This document shows positions 54,258 through 64,000 of a stretch of DNA of 64,000 nucleotides, piece after piece; position 1 is the first letter of the stretch, and each line of letters starts with the position of its first letter. Source of the stretch: Paenibacillus vini. GTDB lineage: Bacteria > Bacillota > Bacilli > Paenibacillales > Paenibacillaceae. Made by a program: the position numbers and the translations under genes. The stretch covers positions 62,001-126,000 of the forward strand of contig NZ_BOSL01000003.1 in assembly GCF_018403325.1 (NCBI RefSeq). The letters are read 5' to 3'. The notes under the pieces were generated by a model. It worked only from the letters and a program-made list of their open reading frames with translations. It was not told where the DNA came from and did not search any database.

Positions 54258-55018
54258 AGAACAAAGTCCTAGTCGTGACATTATTTTTCGCTTTATGGAG
54301 TCTGTTTGCGGTTTCCATAGCTTCTGCCGAACCGGTCGATCCGATTCCAAATATAGGGATCCAAATCGGAGGGGACACGGGCTCGGGTGCGGGGACAAGC
54401 TCACTGTCCCTTATTCTGATGATTACGGTCTTGAGTGTAGCTCCAGCCATTCTCGTTCTAATGACAAGCTTTACGCGGATCGTGATTGTGCTCGGATTTG
54501 TCCGCAGCTCTCTCGGAACTGCGACATCGCCTCCCAATCAAGTGCTTGTCGGGTTGGCTCTTTTTTTGACGATTTTCGTGATGAGTCCGACGTTGTCGAC
54601 GATTAATGAGGTGGCACTGCAGCCGTATATCAAAGGGGAAATTACTCAAACGGAAGCGCTGAGCAAAGCATCAGAACCGATGAAGAAATTTATGTATTCG
54701 CACACGCGGCCCAAAGACCTGCAATTATTCATGAGTTATACCAAAACGGAGAAGCCGCAGAGCTATAAAGACATTCCGATTACAGTTATGGTTCCGGCTT
54801 TCGCAATCAGTGAACTAAAGACCGCATTTCAGATGGGCTTCATGATATTTATACCGTTTTTGATTATCGATATCGTCGTGGCCAGCGTTCTGATGGCCAT
54901 GGGGATGATGATGCTGCCGCCGGTCATGATTTCCTTACCGTTCAAGATATTGTTGTTCGTCCTGGTGGACGGATGGTATCTGATCGTCAAGTCACTGCTG
55001 GTGAGTTTCAGTCCATAG
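54254..55018 (+). CDS. fliP: Flagellar export gate protein FliP
   Basis: 254 residues, ATG 54254. An N-terminal signal peptide ending near ASAEP, then membrane segments; [37 protein letters not shown] and [26 protein letters not shown] are the FliP signatures. It forms the core export channel with FliQ and FliR. Confidence 0.98.
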   Translation: MKNKVLVVTLFFALWSLFAVSIASAEPVDPIPNIGIQIGGDTGSGAGTSSLSLILMITVLSVAPAILVLMTSFTRIVIVLGFVRSSLGTATSPPNQVLVGLALFLTIFVMSPTLSTINEVALQPYIKGEITQTEALSKASEPMKKFMYSHTRPKDLQLFMSYTKTEKPQSYKDIPITVMVPAFAISELKTAFQMGFMIFIPFLIIDIVVASVLMAMGMMMLPPVMISLPFKILLFVLVDGWYLIVKSLLVSFSP

Positions 55019-55087
55019 TTATGTAAAAGGATGGCTTCGGTCTAGCGCAGGTCATTCATATTTTTAGTAAAGAGGGGGAAGACGGTT

Positions 55088-55357
55088 ATGAGTTCGGATT
55101 TTATTATCGGTTTGGCCGGACAAGCCGTTTATACCGTATTGAAGGTTAGTGCCCCGATGCTGATTATCGGTTTGGTCGTCGGTTTGATCGTGAGTATTTT
55201 CCAAGCTACCACCCAAATTCAAGAGCAGACGCTGGCCTTCGTTCCCAAGATCGTCGCCGTACTGTTAGCACTGCTGATGTTTGGGCCGTGGATATTAACG
55301 ACGCTTGTCGATTTTACCTACAGCATATTTAACAACCTATCTAGTTATATCGGTTAG
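55088..55357 (+). CDS. fliQ: Flagellar export gate protein FliQ
   Basis: 89 residues, ATG 55088. Two membrane helices with LKVSAPMLIIGLVVGLIVSIFQATTQIQEQTLAFVPK, diagnostic for FliQ. Spaced 69 bp from fliP and 12 bp before fliR. Confidence 0.97.
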   Translation: MSSDFIIGLAGQAVYTVLKVSAPMLIIGLVVGLIVSIFQATTQIQEQTLAFVPKIVAVLLALLMFGPWILTTLVDFTYSIFNNLSSYIG

Positions 55358-55369
55358 GCCGAAGAAATT

Positions 55370-56158
55370 ATGGAGATTATACTGCACGGAATTTCTGTCT
55401 TTATGCTTATTTTTTGTCGAATGACGGCGTTTTTTGTTGTCGCTCCGGTTTTTTCTTCACGTGGAGTTCCTAACACATTCAAAATTGGACTCTCCGCTAT
55501 GATCGCATTGTTAATTTTGATGATTCAAGGAACGAATCAGGTGATACCCCAAGATCTTGGATACGTCTTGATGATTATCCGTGAGGTCTTGATCGGCCTG
55601 CTGATGGGGTTTGTGGCCTACCTGATCTTTTCGGTCATTTTGACTGCCGGATCTTTTATTGATATTCAGATCGGATTCGGTATGGCGAACGTGCTTGATC
55701 CGATGACAGGCGCTTCCGCTCCCGTCCTAGGGAACTTTAAGTATATTATCGCCACGCTGGTCTTTTTAAGCATTAACGGACACCACTATTTGCTTGACGC
55801 AGTAATTCGTAGTTATAACTGGATCCCGTTATCAAACGATGTTTTTCAAAGGATTTATCGTGGAGGCGTTACGGAGTTTCTGGTCAGCACCTTCAGTCAG
55901 TCGTTTACGCTTGCTTTTCAAATGGCTGCGCCGCTGGTGGTTGCCTTGTTTTTAACGGACGTTGCTCTCGGCTTTCTGGCTCGTACGGCACCTCAGTTCA
56001 ACGTTTTCGTAATAGGGATTCCCCTGAAGATTATTGTGGGACTGGTTGTACTGCTCCTTTTGATTCCGGGCTTCATCTACGCGTTTGAACATTTGTTTGA
56101 AGTGATGTTTAATGCGCTGCACAATTTATTTGGAACGCTGGGGAGTCGGCCGACATAG
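55370..56158 (+). CDS. fliR: Flagellar export gate protein FliR
   Basis: 262 residues, ATG 55370. Multi-spanning membrane protein with FCRMTAFFVVAPVFSSRGVPNTFKIGLSAMIA and SFIDIQIGFGMANVLDPMTGASAPVLGNF, both FliR signatures. It completes the FliPQR channel. Confidence 0.97.
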   Translation: MEIILHGISVFMLIFCRMTAFFVVAPVFSSRGVPNTFKIGLSAMIALLILMIQGTNQVIPQDLGYVLMIIREVLIGLLMGFVAYLIFSVILTAGSFIDIQIGFGMANVLDPMTGASAPVLGNFKYIIATLVFLSINGHHYLLDAVIRSYNWIPLSNDVFQRIYRGGVTEFLVSTFSQSFTLAFQMAAPLVVALFLTDVALGFLARTAPQFNVFVIGIPLKIIVGLVVLLLLIPGFIYAFEHLFEVMFNALHNLFGTLGSRPT

Positions 56159-56172
56159 GGAGGGAATCGCTG

Positions 56173-57267
56173 ATGACGTACCGGTATCGTTATAAACTGG
56201 ATTTGCAGATGTTTGCCGGGGAGAAGACGGAGAAAGCGACGCCCAAAAAGCGGCAGGAAGCAAGAAAGAAAGGCCAGGTTGCGAAAAGCCAGGATATATC
56301 CGGCTCGATCATTCTATTATCTACTTTTATGTGTCTTATGGCCTTTGGCGGCTATATCAAAGAAAGATTGGTCGCTTTGTTTACGGATATTTTTTACCAC
56401 CGCTTGACGATGGATGTGACCAAGGAAAATGTAATGATCATGCTAGGGGATTATGCGGTTCAGATTCTTCTGCTGATTGCTCCGGTCTTTTTGGTTGTCG
56501 TTGTGATGGGGGTTATCGCCAACTATGCCCAGGTAGGATTCCTTCTTACCGGTGATCCGCTGAAGATGCATTTCAACAAGCTTGACCCGATCAAAGGGTT
56601 CAAAAAAATATTTTCCATGCGCTCGCTTGTGGAGTTTTTTAAATCGATATTTAAGCTGACGATCATCGGGTACCTGGTTTATACGACGATATGGGGGGCA
56701 AGAAGTCATCTCGCAACCCTTGGGAGAATCCCGGTGGAACAGGCATTTCACTTCACAGCGGAGCTCACAATGAACCTCGGCATTAAAATCGCCGCCGCTT
56801 TGCTCGTTTTGGCGGTGCTGGATTATATGTATCAAAAGTATGAGCATGAGAAGAGCCTTAAAATGTCCAAACAGGACGTGAAAGACGAGTACAAGAAAAT
56901 GGAAGGCGACCCGCTCATCAAAGGCAAAATCCGGGAAAGACAGCGCCGCATGGCGCTGCAACGGATGATGCAAGAAGTGCCGAAGGCAGATGTGATCATT
57001 ACCAACCCGACGCATTTTGCCGTAGCGCTGAAATATGACGGATCGCAAATGGAGGCTCCGCAGGTCGTGGCCAAAGGGCAGGACTTTGTCGCACTCCGGA
57101 TCAAGGAGGTTGCCAAGGAGCATGGTGTTGTTACGATTGAAAATAAGCCGCTGGCAAGGGCGCTGTTTCAGAGAGCGGAAATCGGGGATATGATTCCCGG
57201 CGATCTCTTTCAAGCCGTTGCCGAAGTACTGGCATATGTATATAAACTGCAAGGCAAAGTGAAATAA
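56173..57267 (+). CDS. flhB: Flagellar export switch protein FlhB
   Basis: 364 residues, ATG 56173. Four membrane segments, the start of the family motif GEKTEKATPKKRQEARKKGQVAKS, and the autocleavage site NPTH in ADVIITNPTHFAVALKYD. Cleavage between Asn and Pro changes export from hook to filament substrates. The soluble copy ylqH lies at 27194. Confidence 0.98.
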   Translation: MTYRYRYKLDLQMFAGEKTEKATPKKRQEARKKGQVAKSQDISGSIILLSTFMCLMAFGGYIKERLVALFTDIFYHRLTMDVTKENVMIMLGDYAVQILLLIAPVFLVVVVMGVIANYAQVGFLLTGDPLKMHFNKLDPIKGFKKIFSMRSLVEFFKSIFKLTIIGYLVYTTIWGARSHLATLGRIPVEQAFHFTAELTMNLGIKIAAALLVLAVLDYMYQKYEHEKSLKMSKQDVKDEYKKMEGDPLIKGKIRERQRRMALQRMMQEVPKADVIITNPTHFAVALKYDGSQMEAPQVVAKGQDFVALRIKEVAKEHGVVTIENKPLARALFQRAEIGDMIPGDLFQAVAEVLAYVYKLQGKVK

Positions 57268-57290
57268 GTTCGGGATCGGAGGAAGAACCG

Positions 57291-59327
57291 GTGAAGAAGT
57301 TCAAAGATATATTCATCCTAGTAGGCATTATCGGCATTGTTCTAATCATGATCGTTCCGATCCCGACTTTGCTGCTGGATATTCTTCTCATCATTAACAT
57401 ATCCATTGCATTAATGATTTTGCTCGTAGCCATGAACACGAAGGAAGCGCTACAGTTCTCCATTTTCCCGGCGATGCTTCTTATTACGACCCTGTTCAGG
57501 CTGGCGCTGAACGTATCGACTACGAAGTTGATTCTAGGACAGGCCGAAGCAGGCCATGTCGTAGCAACCTTCGGGTCCTGGATTTCAAGAGGGGAGCCTG
57601 TTGTCGGCTTCGTAGTCTTCCTGATTCTGGTGGTTGTGCAGTTTATCGTAATTACGAAAGGGTCAGAGCGCGTAGCCGAAGTAGCGGCCCGCTTTACTCT
57701 CGATGCGATGCCTGGTAAGCAGATGAGTATTGACGCCGACCTCAACGCAGGGCTGATCAATGAACAGCAAGCCCGTGAGCGCCGGAGCAAGATTGAACGC
57801 GAAGCCGATTTTTATGGCGCGATGGATGGGGCGAGTAAATTCGTCAAGGGCGATGCGATTGCGAGTATCATCATCCTCCTTATCAACCTGATCGGCGGCT
57901 TTATCATCGGGATGACCATTCATGGTATGTCGTTCGGGGACGCTCTCTCGACTTATTCGATCTTGACGATCGGGGACGGTCTGGTCAGTCAGATTCCTGC
58001 ACTGCTTATTTCTACGGCAGCCGGTCTTATCGTTACGCGGGCTTCCTCTGAAGGAAACCTGGCCGATGACATCACAGGCCAGTTGTTTACGTATCCCAAG
58101 CTTCTTTATATCGTTGCCGGTACGATCGCGCTGCTCGGATTGTTTACGCCGATCGGTCCTTGGACCACGCTTCCTTTTGCGGGATTGATGATATATGCCG
58201 CTAGGCGGATGCAGAAGAATCTCGACAAAAGACAAATTGAGCAGGAGATTCAGGAAGAGGAGCAGCAAATCGAAGAGGTACGAAGTCCGGAGAGCGTGAT
58301 CAACCTGCTGCAGGTCGATCCGATCGAGTTCGAATTCGGTTACGGGTTGATCCCGCTGGCCGATACGGGACAGGGCGGAGATTTGCTCGACCGGATTATT
58401 ATGATCAGGCGCCAATGCGCGCTTGAAATGGGGCTTGTCGTACCGGTTATCCGCATTCGCGACAATATTCAACTAAAACCGAATGAATATGTCATCAAAA
58501 TTAAAGGAAATGTCGTTGGCGGTGGTGAATTACTACTTAATCACTATTTGGCAATGAGTCCCGGGATGGATGACGATTCGATTACAGGCATTGAGACTCA
58601 GGAGCCTGCTTTCGGGCTTCCTGCGCTTTGGATCGATGAATCCACTAAGGACCGGGCAGAGTTGTCCGGCTATACCGTGGTCGATCCGCCGTCCGTTGTT
58701 GCTACGCATCTAACCGAATTGATCAAGAAACACGCGCATGAGCTGCTGGGAAGACAGGAGACAAAGGCGTTGGTCGACAATTTGAGAGAGAATTACGCTG
58801 TCCTTGTCGACGAACTGATTCCTTCCTTGCTCTCCATCGGGGATGTGCAGAAGGTGCTGGCCAAGTTGCTGCGTGAGAAGATTTCGATTCGCGATATGGT
58901 AACGATATTTGAAACCCTGGCTGATTACGGGACTTATACGAAGGACCCCGAGGTTTTGACGGAATATGTCAGACAGGCGCTATCCAGACAAATCACCCAG
59001 CAATATACGCAGCAGGGTGAAACGATGAGGGTAATCACCGTGGGGCCTACGCTGGAGAAGAAGATTGCGGAAAGTGTGCAGCAGACCGATCAAGGCAGCT
59101 ATTTGGCGCTTGATCCGATGTCGACACAGACTCTTTTCCAAAAGCTATCGGAGCAGATTAACCGCCTGCTTCAGACCGGTCAGCAGCCGATCGTATTGAC
59201 TTCACCAACGATCCGGATGTATTTGCGGCAGGTTATTGAGAGAAGCATGCAGGATATTCCGGTACTGTCCTATAGTGAACTTGAACCTAACGTAGAAATT
59301 CAGAGTGTCGGAGTGGTGAACTTATGA
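57291..59327 (+). CDS. flhA: Flagellar export protein FlhA
   Basis: 678 residues, GTG 57291 after CGGAGGA. Eight membrane segments in the first about 310 residues, the conserved FHIPEP-type region (ARFTLDAMPGKQMSIDADLNAGLI), and a large cytoplasmic domain that docks chaperone-substrate complexes. It overlaps flhF by 4 bp. Confidence 0.98.
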   Translation: MKKFKDIFILVGIIGIVLIMIVPIPTLLLDILLIINISIALMILLVAMNTKEALQFSIFPAMLLITTLFRLALNVSTTKLILGQAEAGHVVATFGSWISRGEPVVGFVVFLILVVVQFIVITKGSERVAEVAARFTLDAMPGKQMSIDADLNAGLINEQQARERRSKIEREADFYGAMDGASKFVKGDAIASIIILLINLIGGFIIGMTIHGMSFGDALSTYSILTIGDGLVSQIPALLISTAAGLIVTRASSEGNLADDITGQLFTYPKLLYIVAGTIALLGLFTPIGPWTTLPFAGLMIYAARRMQKNLDKRQIEQEIQEEEQQIEEVRSPESVINLLQVDPIEFEFGYGLIPLADTGQGGDLLDRIIMIRRQCALEMGLVVPVIRIRDNIQLKPNEYVIKIKGNVVGGGELLLNHYLAMSPGMDDDSITGIETQEPAFGLPALWIDESTKDRAELSGYTVVDPPSVVATHLTELIKKHAHELLGRQETKALVDNLRENYAVLVDELIPSLLSIGDVQKVLAKLLREKISIRDMVTIFETLADYGTYTKDPEVLTEYVRQALSRQITQQYTQQGETMRVITVGPTLEKKIAESVQQTDQGSYLALDPMSTQTLFQKLSEQINRLLQTGQQPIVLTSPTIRMYLRQVIERSMQDIPVLSYSELEPNVEIQSVGVVNL

Positions 59328-60799
59328 GAGTAAAACGTTATATCGTCGACACGATGCCGGACGCCATGTCCAAAATACGCACCGAACTGGGAGCCGATGC
59401 CGTCATCTTGAGTACCAAAGATATGAAGGTCGGCGGATTTATGGGATTATTCGGCAAAAGAAAGATTGAGGTCATCGCAGCTTCTGAAGGCAACGACGGA
59501 TCTCCTTCCAAACCGCAGCCGCAGACGGCGCGCATTGCACAGACTCCGATGGCGAGGCAGGCGGTTCCGGATGTTTACCGTAAATCCTCCCAATTAACGT
59601 CTCCTTCTTCATCGGGAGCGGGCAACACAGTGTTGCCTCCGGCCGCTCAGCCTACCCGACCTGCTCAGCAGGCGCGTCCCGCGATGATGCCCGGGCTGCA
59701 GGAAAGGGAGGAGTTGCCGGTCGCGGCGTCCATGCCGATGTCGACAGTCTCATCCGTGCGAAAACAGCCATCTGATGGGATCGCTAGGCCTGACATCGCC
59801 AGGGAGGAGACGGCTGCCAGTAGATGGGACGAAGCGTTGCGACAAGCCTCCTTGGAAGAGAAGAGGCCCCCTGCTCCTTCAGCATCGCCGGCCCCTAAGC
59901 CGGCAGAAGTGCTTAGCTTGAAGGAAGAGAAGCTGCTCGAAGAGATTCGCGAGATGAAGACCTGGATCGGTCAATTGGCGAGACAGCAGCACGAAAGCAG
60001 AGAGCTTCCTGAACCCCTGCCGGCGATTAAGAGCCGACTGGAATGCCAGGAGTTGTCCGCGGACCTGGTTGAGAAGTGGATTGATGCCGCTTATCGGGAA
60101 TGGATCGAATCCGGCAAATCGGCTTCATCGGATGTGCTGGAAGCTGCTGTAAGAGCCGAGGCCGCTTCCTTCCTGCAAGGTCGTATCGGGGAAGGTATTC
60201 AGGACGAGACCAAAATCGTCTACATTGCCGGACCTACCGGAGTCGGAAAGACGACTACGATTGCGAAGCTGGCTGCGGATCAAATTTTCCGGGCACACAA
60301 AAAGGTAGGCTTTATAACGGCTGATACGTACAGGATATCGGCTATAGAGCAGCTCAGAACGTATTCTTCGATTTTAAATGTGCCGCTTGAAGTCGTTCAA
60401 TCACCGGGCGACGTGCAGAGAGCGATGCAAAGGCTCTCCCATTGCGATTTGATCTTGATGGACACGGCAGGGCGGAATTATTTGAACGAAATTCATGTGG
60501 CCGAACTGCACAGCATGCTCAGCACGTCGGAGCAAAGCGAGACTTATCTGGTCCTAAGCCTGACGTCAAAGACACAAGACATGAAGAAAATTACGGAGCA
60601 TTTCAGCCGGTACGGGCTGGACAAAGTGATTTTCACCAAACTGGATGAAACGGAAAGCGTGGGCCCTTTGTACAACTTGATTCACGACTACCCTCTGCGG
60701 GTTTCCTATATTGCCAACGGACAAAATGTCCCTGACGACTTGCTGACGGCGGATTCTGAATTGCTGCTGGATTTGATTACAGGAGCTCGTAACTCATGA
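59324..60799 (+). CDS. flhF: Flagellar SRP-like GTPase FlhF
   Basis: 491 residues, ATG 59324. B domain (MRVKRYIVDTMPDAMSKIRTELGADAVIL), a Pro/Ala/Gln-rich linker (about 60-200), N domain, and SRP-type G domain with [25 protein letters not shown] and TKLDETESVG. It places the flagellar basal body. It overlaps flhG by 4 bp. Confidence 0.97.
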   Translation: MRVKRYIVDTMPDAMSKIRTELGADAVILSTKDMKVGGFMGLFGKRKIEVIAASEGNDGSPSKPQPQTARIAQTPMARQAVPDVYRKSSQLTSPSSSGAGNTVLPPAAQPTRPAQQARPAMMPGLQEREELPVAASMPMSTVSSVRKQPSDGIARPDIAREETAASRWDEALRQASLEEKRPPAPSASPAPKPAEVLSLKEEKLLEEIREMKTWIGQLARQQHESRELPEPLPAIKSRLECQELSADLVEKWIDAAYREWIESGKSASSDVLEAAVRAEAASFLQGRIGEGIQDETKIVYIAGPTGVGKTTTIAKLAADQIFRAHKKVGFITADTYRISAIEQLRTYSSILNVPLEVVQSPGDVQRAMQRLSHCDLILMDTAGRNYLNEIHVAELHSMLSTSEQSETYLVLSLTSKTQDMKKITEHFSRYGLDKVIFTKLDETESVGPLYNLIHDYPLRVSYIANGQNVPDDLLTADSELLLDLITGARNS

Positions 60800-61686
60800 G
60801 CGACCAGGCGCAAGCTCTTCGACAACTGGTAACTTCCCGAAGCGGTTTTGACCCGCAGTCAATAAGTAAAAAGAGCAATGCCCGTATTATTACCGTAAGC
60901 AGCGGAAAGGGTGGGGTCGGAAAATCCAACTTTACTCTCAACTTCGCTCTCGCTTTAAAGTCGTTTGGAAGCAAAGTCCTCATTTTTGACGCTGATATCG
61001 GCATGGCCAATATCGACGTTTTGATGGGAGTTCGCCCGAGATACAGTCTTTATCATTTATTGAAAGGCGAACGGGACATCACGGAGATCATCGAGCTTGG
61101 AACCGGCGGACTTCCCTTTATTGCGGGAGGTTCCGGCATGACGGATTTGTTTACCTTGTCGGAACAGGATCTCAACTACTTTACTTCTCAGATCGAGCAG
61201 ATATCGGAAGAGATGGATTTCATCCTTTTTGATACCGGGGCAGGACTCTCCAAGGAAACTTTGAAGTTTATAACTGCCGCCGACGAGTGTTTGGTTGTAA
61301 CGACCCCTGAGCCGACCTCGATAACCGATGCTTACGCACTCATCAAGGTGGTGCACGGGCTGGAGAAGGATGTAGCGTTCCGGCTGGTCATCAACCGGGT
61401 CGCGGGTGAAAGCGAAGCCAAGCAGGTTGCTGATAAAATTTCGCTAGTCGCGAAGCAGTTTCTGGATATGGATATTCCTACTCTTGGGTATTTGAGCGAT
61501 GACGCACACGTCATGCAGGCGGTGAAGAAACAGATTCCGTTTTCTGCCGCTTTCCCGGGTTGTCCGGCAGCACGAGACATTCGAAGCCTGGCAATGAAAT
61601 ATATGGATGTTCCACAACTGAAGTCAAAGGATACTTTGTCAGGAATCAAAGGATTTATGCATAAATGGCTTAAGCGCGCAAAATGA
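60796..61686 (+). CDS. flhG: MinD-like ATPase FlhG (YlxH)
   Basis: 296 residues, ATG 60796. A deviant Walker A SSGKGGVGKSNFTLNFALAL, a switch region DADIGMANIDVLMG, and DTGAGLSKETLKF. It sets flagellar number and pattern with FlhF. The N-terminal AQALRQLV region carries the FlhF-activating helix. Confidence 0.97.
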   Translation: MSDQAQALRQLVTSRSGFDPQSISKKSNARIITVSSGKGGVGKSNFTLNFALALKSFGSKVLIFDADIGMANIDVLMGVRPRYSLYHLLKGERDITEIIELGTGGLPFIAGGSGMTDLFTLSEQDLNYFTSQIEQISEEMDFILFDTGAGLSKETLKFITAADECLVVTTPEPTSITDAYALIKVVHGLEKDVAFRLVINRVAGESEAKQVADKISLVAKQFLDMDIPTLGYLSDDAHVMQAVKKQIPFSAAFPGCPAARDIRSLAMKYMDVPQLKSKDTLSGIKGFMHKWLKRAK

Positions 61687-61717
61687 TTCTGTATAAAGGA
61701 CAGGAGTGGAACGAGAT

Positions 61718-63190
61718 ATGCCTTATCGGGTGATGGTAGTTGACGATTCGGCGTTTATGCGGAAAATCGTTTCCGATCTTATTGAACAGGATCCGGCATT
61801 TCAAGTGCAGGGTACCGCCAAGAACGGAAGGGAAGCGCTTGATCTTATAGAGTCGCTCTCGCCGGACCTTGTCACCATGGACGTCGAAATGCCGGAGATG
61901 AACGGGCTTGAGGCACTAAAGCACATTATGGAGCAGCACCCTTTACCGGTGATTATGCTATCGGGCATCAATGAGCAGGGAATGCGGGAGACGATTATGG
62001 CTCTAGAACTCGGAGCGTTTGATTTTATCCGCAAGCCTTCGGCATCCACCAGCTCACATGATATCGAACAGGTGGGACGAGAGCTCAGGGAGCAAATCAG
62101 GGTTGCGATGCTGGCTAAGGAGCGAAGGGCGGCTAGGGCGGCTGCGCTGGAGACCAAAGCTCCGGAGCGGCTGCCTCCGGTCGAACTGGGCTTCTCGGCC
62201 TTGCATCTGACAAGCCTAAGCACGGCGCCGGCCCAAAGGAAACCCGGAAAGTCCAGGGAGTCCTTGTTGGACCGGGGGATTTCGGCAGATCAACCGAAGC
62301 GGAATTCGGAAGCGAAGGAAGTTCCGGCTTCCCGCAAGCCTTTGGCGAAACCTATAACCGACGCCAAACCGGCTCCGGCTGCATCGGCTACAAGGCCGGA
62401 GAGCAGGACGGCCATCGTCCAGAGCGACGCCAAAGTAGACAAGGAAGATTTGCACCAGGCGGTTTCGCCTAAGACCCGAAGCAAAGCGGAGACGCTTGCA
62501 ACGGCGAAACCAGGGCAACGTCGTCCGGCCGAACCGCCGTCAAGGCAAGCTGCGGAATTAGAGCAGGCTGCGCGGGAGAGGGAAAGAGCAAAAGAAGCCG
62601 CGGCCCGCACGGAATTCACCGACCTGGTTGCGATCGGAACTTCAACCGGCGGTCCCAAAGCGTTAAAGGCTGTGCTGGAAAAGCTTCCTGCCAACTTCCC
62701 GGCTCCTATCGTGATCGTGCAGCATATGCCGCCGAATTTTACCAAATCGTTGGCCCAGCGCTTGAACAGTTTGAGTGAATTAAACGTGGTGGAAGCGGAA
62801 GAAGGAATGAGGCTTGAGGCGGGTACCGCTTATGTTGCACCCGGCGGCTATCATTTAAATGTAGTTCCGGCCTCGGACGGAAGCTATAAGGTGTCTCTGA
62901 CGGGGCAAGAGCCCCGCAATGGGCACAGGCCGTCTGTCGATGTCATGTATGATTCACTTCTGCCCTTGCAAACTCTTAAGCGGCACATTGTACTCCTTAC
63001 CGGTATGGGCAGCGATGGAGCCAGAAGCATGAAACGGCTGTACGAAGCCGGTGTAACTTCCACGATCGCGGAAAGCGAGGAATCCTGCGTTGTGTACGGA
63101 ATGCCCCGCTCGGCGATCGAAATGGGCTGCGTCAGTCAGGTACTGCCGTTGCATGAAATTGGTTTCAAGCTTGCACAAGTTGTGAAATAA
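61718..63190 (+). CDS. cheB: Chemotaxis response regulator/methylesterase CheB
   Basis: 490 residues from ATG 61718 (GTG 61706 is an alternative). An N-terminal receiver domain has VDDSAFMRKIV and phospho-acceptor Asp in LVTMDVEMPEMNG. The C-terminal methylesterase has Ser in GTSTGGPKAL, His in VQHMPPNFTKS and Asp in GMGSDGARSM. The linker (about residues 150-305) is about 150 residues, unusually long, and rich in Ala, Lys, Pro and Arg, so the protein is well above the usual about 350 residues. It removes methyl groups from chemoreceptors. Confidence 0.96.
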   Translation: MPYRVMVVDDSAFMRKIVSDLIEQDPAFQVQGTAKNGREALDLIESLSPDLVTMDVEMPEMNGLEALKHIMEQHPLPVIMLSGINEQGMRETIMALELGAFDFIRKPSASTSSHDIEQVGRELREQIRVAMLAKERRAARAAALETKAPERLPPVELGFSALHLTSLSTAPAQRKPGKSRESLLDRGISADQPKRNSEAKEVPASRKPLAKPITDAKPAPAASATRPESRTAIVQSDAKVDKEDLHQAVSPKTRSKAETLATAKPGQRRPAEPPSRQAAELEQAARERERAKEAAARTEFTDLVAIGTSTGGPKALKAVLEKLPANFPAPIVIVQHMPPNFTKSLAQRLNSLSELNVVEAEEGMRLEAGTAYVAPGGYHLNVVPASDGSYKVSLTGQEPRNGHRPSVDVMYDSLLPLQTLKRHIVLLTGMGSDGARSMKRLYEAGVTSTIAESEESCVVYGMPRSAIEMGCVSQVLPLHEIGFKLAQVVK

Positions 63191-63219
63191 ACGGAATCTC
63201 TTGAAGGAGGTGCCTCACC

Positions 63220-64000
63220 ATGGACATGAACCAATATTTATCCATGTTTATCGATGAGTCGAATGATCACTTACAGTCATTAAACGAAAATATGCTGGAA
63301 CTGGAGAACCGTCCTGATGATCTCGGGATCGTACAGGTAATCTTCCGCTCCGCCCATACACTGAAGGGCATGGCTGCCACAATGGGCTTCGAGGACTTGT
63401 CCTCCCTGACGCATCAAATGGAAAATGTGCTGGATCTGGTGCGCAACGATAAACTTAAAATGCAGGATTTTATTTTTGATACCTTGTTCCAAAGTCTTGA
63501 TGCTCTGCAATCCATGGTTCAAGATATTACCCAGGGAGGGGAAGGCAAAGAGGATGTAAGTTCGATCGTTGCCTCCTTGCAATCGATTGTCCGCGGCGAT
63601 ATAGCGCCTTCCGGGCAACAATCGGGCGCGAAAGCGGCTGATAAGGCTTCGTCTGCAAGCGGTGCGGCCATTCGGCTGGATGAATTCCAATACTCGGTCC
63701 TCGAGCAATCGATTACCGAAGGACACAAAGTAATGTACATCGAAGTGGCCGTAAGGGAAGACTGCCAATTGAAAGCCGCTCGTGCTTATCTGGTGTTCGA
63801 CCTGTTGGAACGGTACGGGGAAATTGTGAAATCGCATCCGTCTGTCCAGGAAATCGAGCAGGAACAGTTCGACCGGAGCTTCTCTCTCTATTACATAACT
63901 CAAAAAGAGGCTGCGGAACTTCAAGGCATGATTATGAATCTGTCCGAGATTGATTCGGCTCAGGTAGCGCTGCTGGATCATGAGACACTGAGCCAGCTGG
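63220..64000 (+). CDS. cheA: Chemotaxis histidine kinase CheA (3' end outside window)
   Basis: The open frame runs from ATG 63220 (behind GAAGGAGGT) to the end of the window without a stop, giving 260 residues. The P1 HPt domain contains the phosphorylated His46 in FRSAHTLKGMAATMGF. After a short linker (about 125-150) the P2 CheY/CheB-binding domain starts (IRLDEFQYSVLEQSITEGHKVMYIEV). The dimerisation, ATPase and CheW-binding domains lie beyond the window. Confidence 0.96.
   Translation, partial: MDMNQYLSMFIDESNDHLQSLNENMLELENRPDDLGIVQVIFRSAHTLKGMAATMGFEDLSSLTHQMENVLDLVRNDKLKMQDFIFDTLFQSLDALQSMVQDITQGGEGKEDVSSIVASLQSIVRGDIAPSGQQSGAKAADKASSASGAAIRLDEFQYSVLEQSITEGHKVMYIEVAVREDCQLKAARAYLVFDLLERYGEIVKSHPSVQEIEQEQFDRSFSLYYITQKEAAELQGMIMNLSEIDSAQVALLDHETLSQL

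Overview
The window looks like a chromosome segment of a Paenibacillus-type, spore-forming, flagellated Firmicute. Three things suggest this: the order rplS-lepB-rbgA-rnhB-ylqG-ylqH-yraN, comM, sucCD-dprA-topA-trmFO-hslVU followed by a Bacillus-like fla/che operon; frequent GTG/TTG starts behind strong Shine-Dalgarno sequences; and an incomplete collagen-like exosporium-type gene at the left edge. Species cannot be fixed from the sequence alone.

Left accessory part (1-5628). The window opens inside a very long GXT-repeat collagen-like gene ending in a BclA-like C-terminal domain. A family-2 glycosyltransferase with TPR-like repeats follows, then two very short ORFs with good ribosome binding sites. 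A minus-strand tRNA-Pro(GGG)-like gene with a damaged T stem comes next, then about 1.9 kb of mostly decayed sequence holding one plausible small membrane-anchored protein.

Integrated element (5629-21963). Two perfect 139-bp direct repeats, each holding a copy of the rplS promoter and leader, bracket a distinctly AT-rich 16.2-kb element. It encodes a tyrosine integrase, a divergent Xre-type repressor with two dyad operators, several orphan early genes, a strongly structured non-coding stretch, and then a phage head module: scaffold, SU10-like major capsid protein, a proteasome-fold/His-rich-fibre fusion, small and large terminase, portal, head-tail connector and a head-closure-like protein with Ig-like domains. 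It also carries a lipoprotein gene that looks like a moron. I see no tail tube, tape measure, baseplate or lysis genes. The element therefore resembles a capsid-forming phage satellite (cf-PICI-like) more than a complete prophage. A tailless defective prophage is the main alternative.

Housekeeping part (21977-39112). rplS, lepB, rbgA and rnhB run rightward, followed by a 166-bp intergenic repeat, ylqG-ylqH-yraN and, on the minus strand, comM. sucC-sucD follows with two possible CcpA sites. dprA, topA, trmFO, hslV and hslU complete the block. xerC and codY, which flank hslVU in Bacillus subtilis, are absent here.

Flagellar/chemotaxis operon (39511-end). Tightly packed, often overlapping genes run flgB-flgC-fliE-fliF-fliG-fliH-fliI-fliJ-ylxF-fliK-flgD-(TIGR02530-like)-flgE/G-flbD-fliL-fliM-fliY-cheY-fliO-fliP-fliQ-fliR-flhB-flhA-flhF-flhG-cheB-cheA. 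Together they encode the basal body, export apparatus, C-ring switch and chemotaxis signalling. cheA is cut off by the window end.
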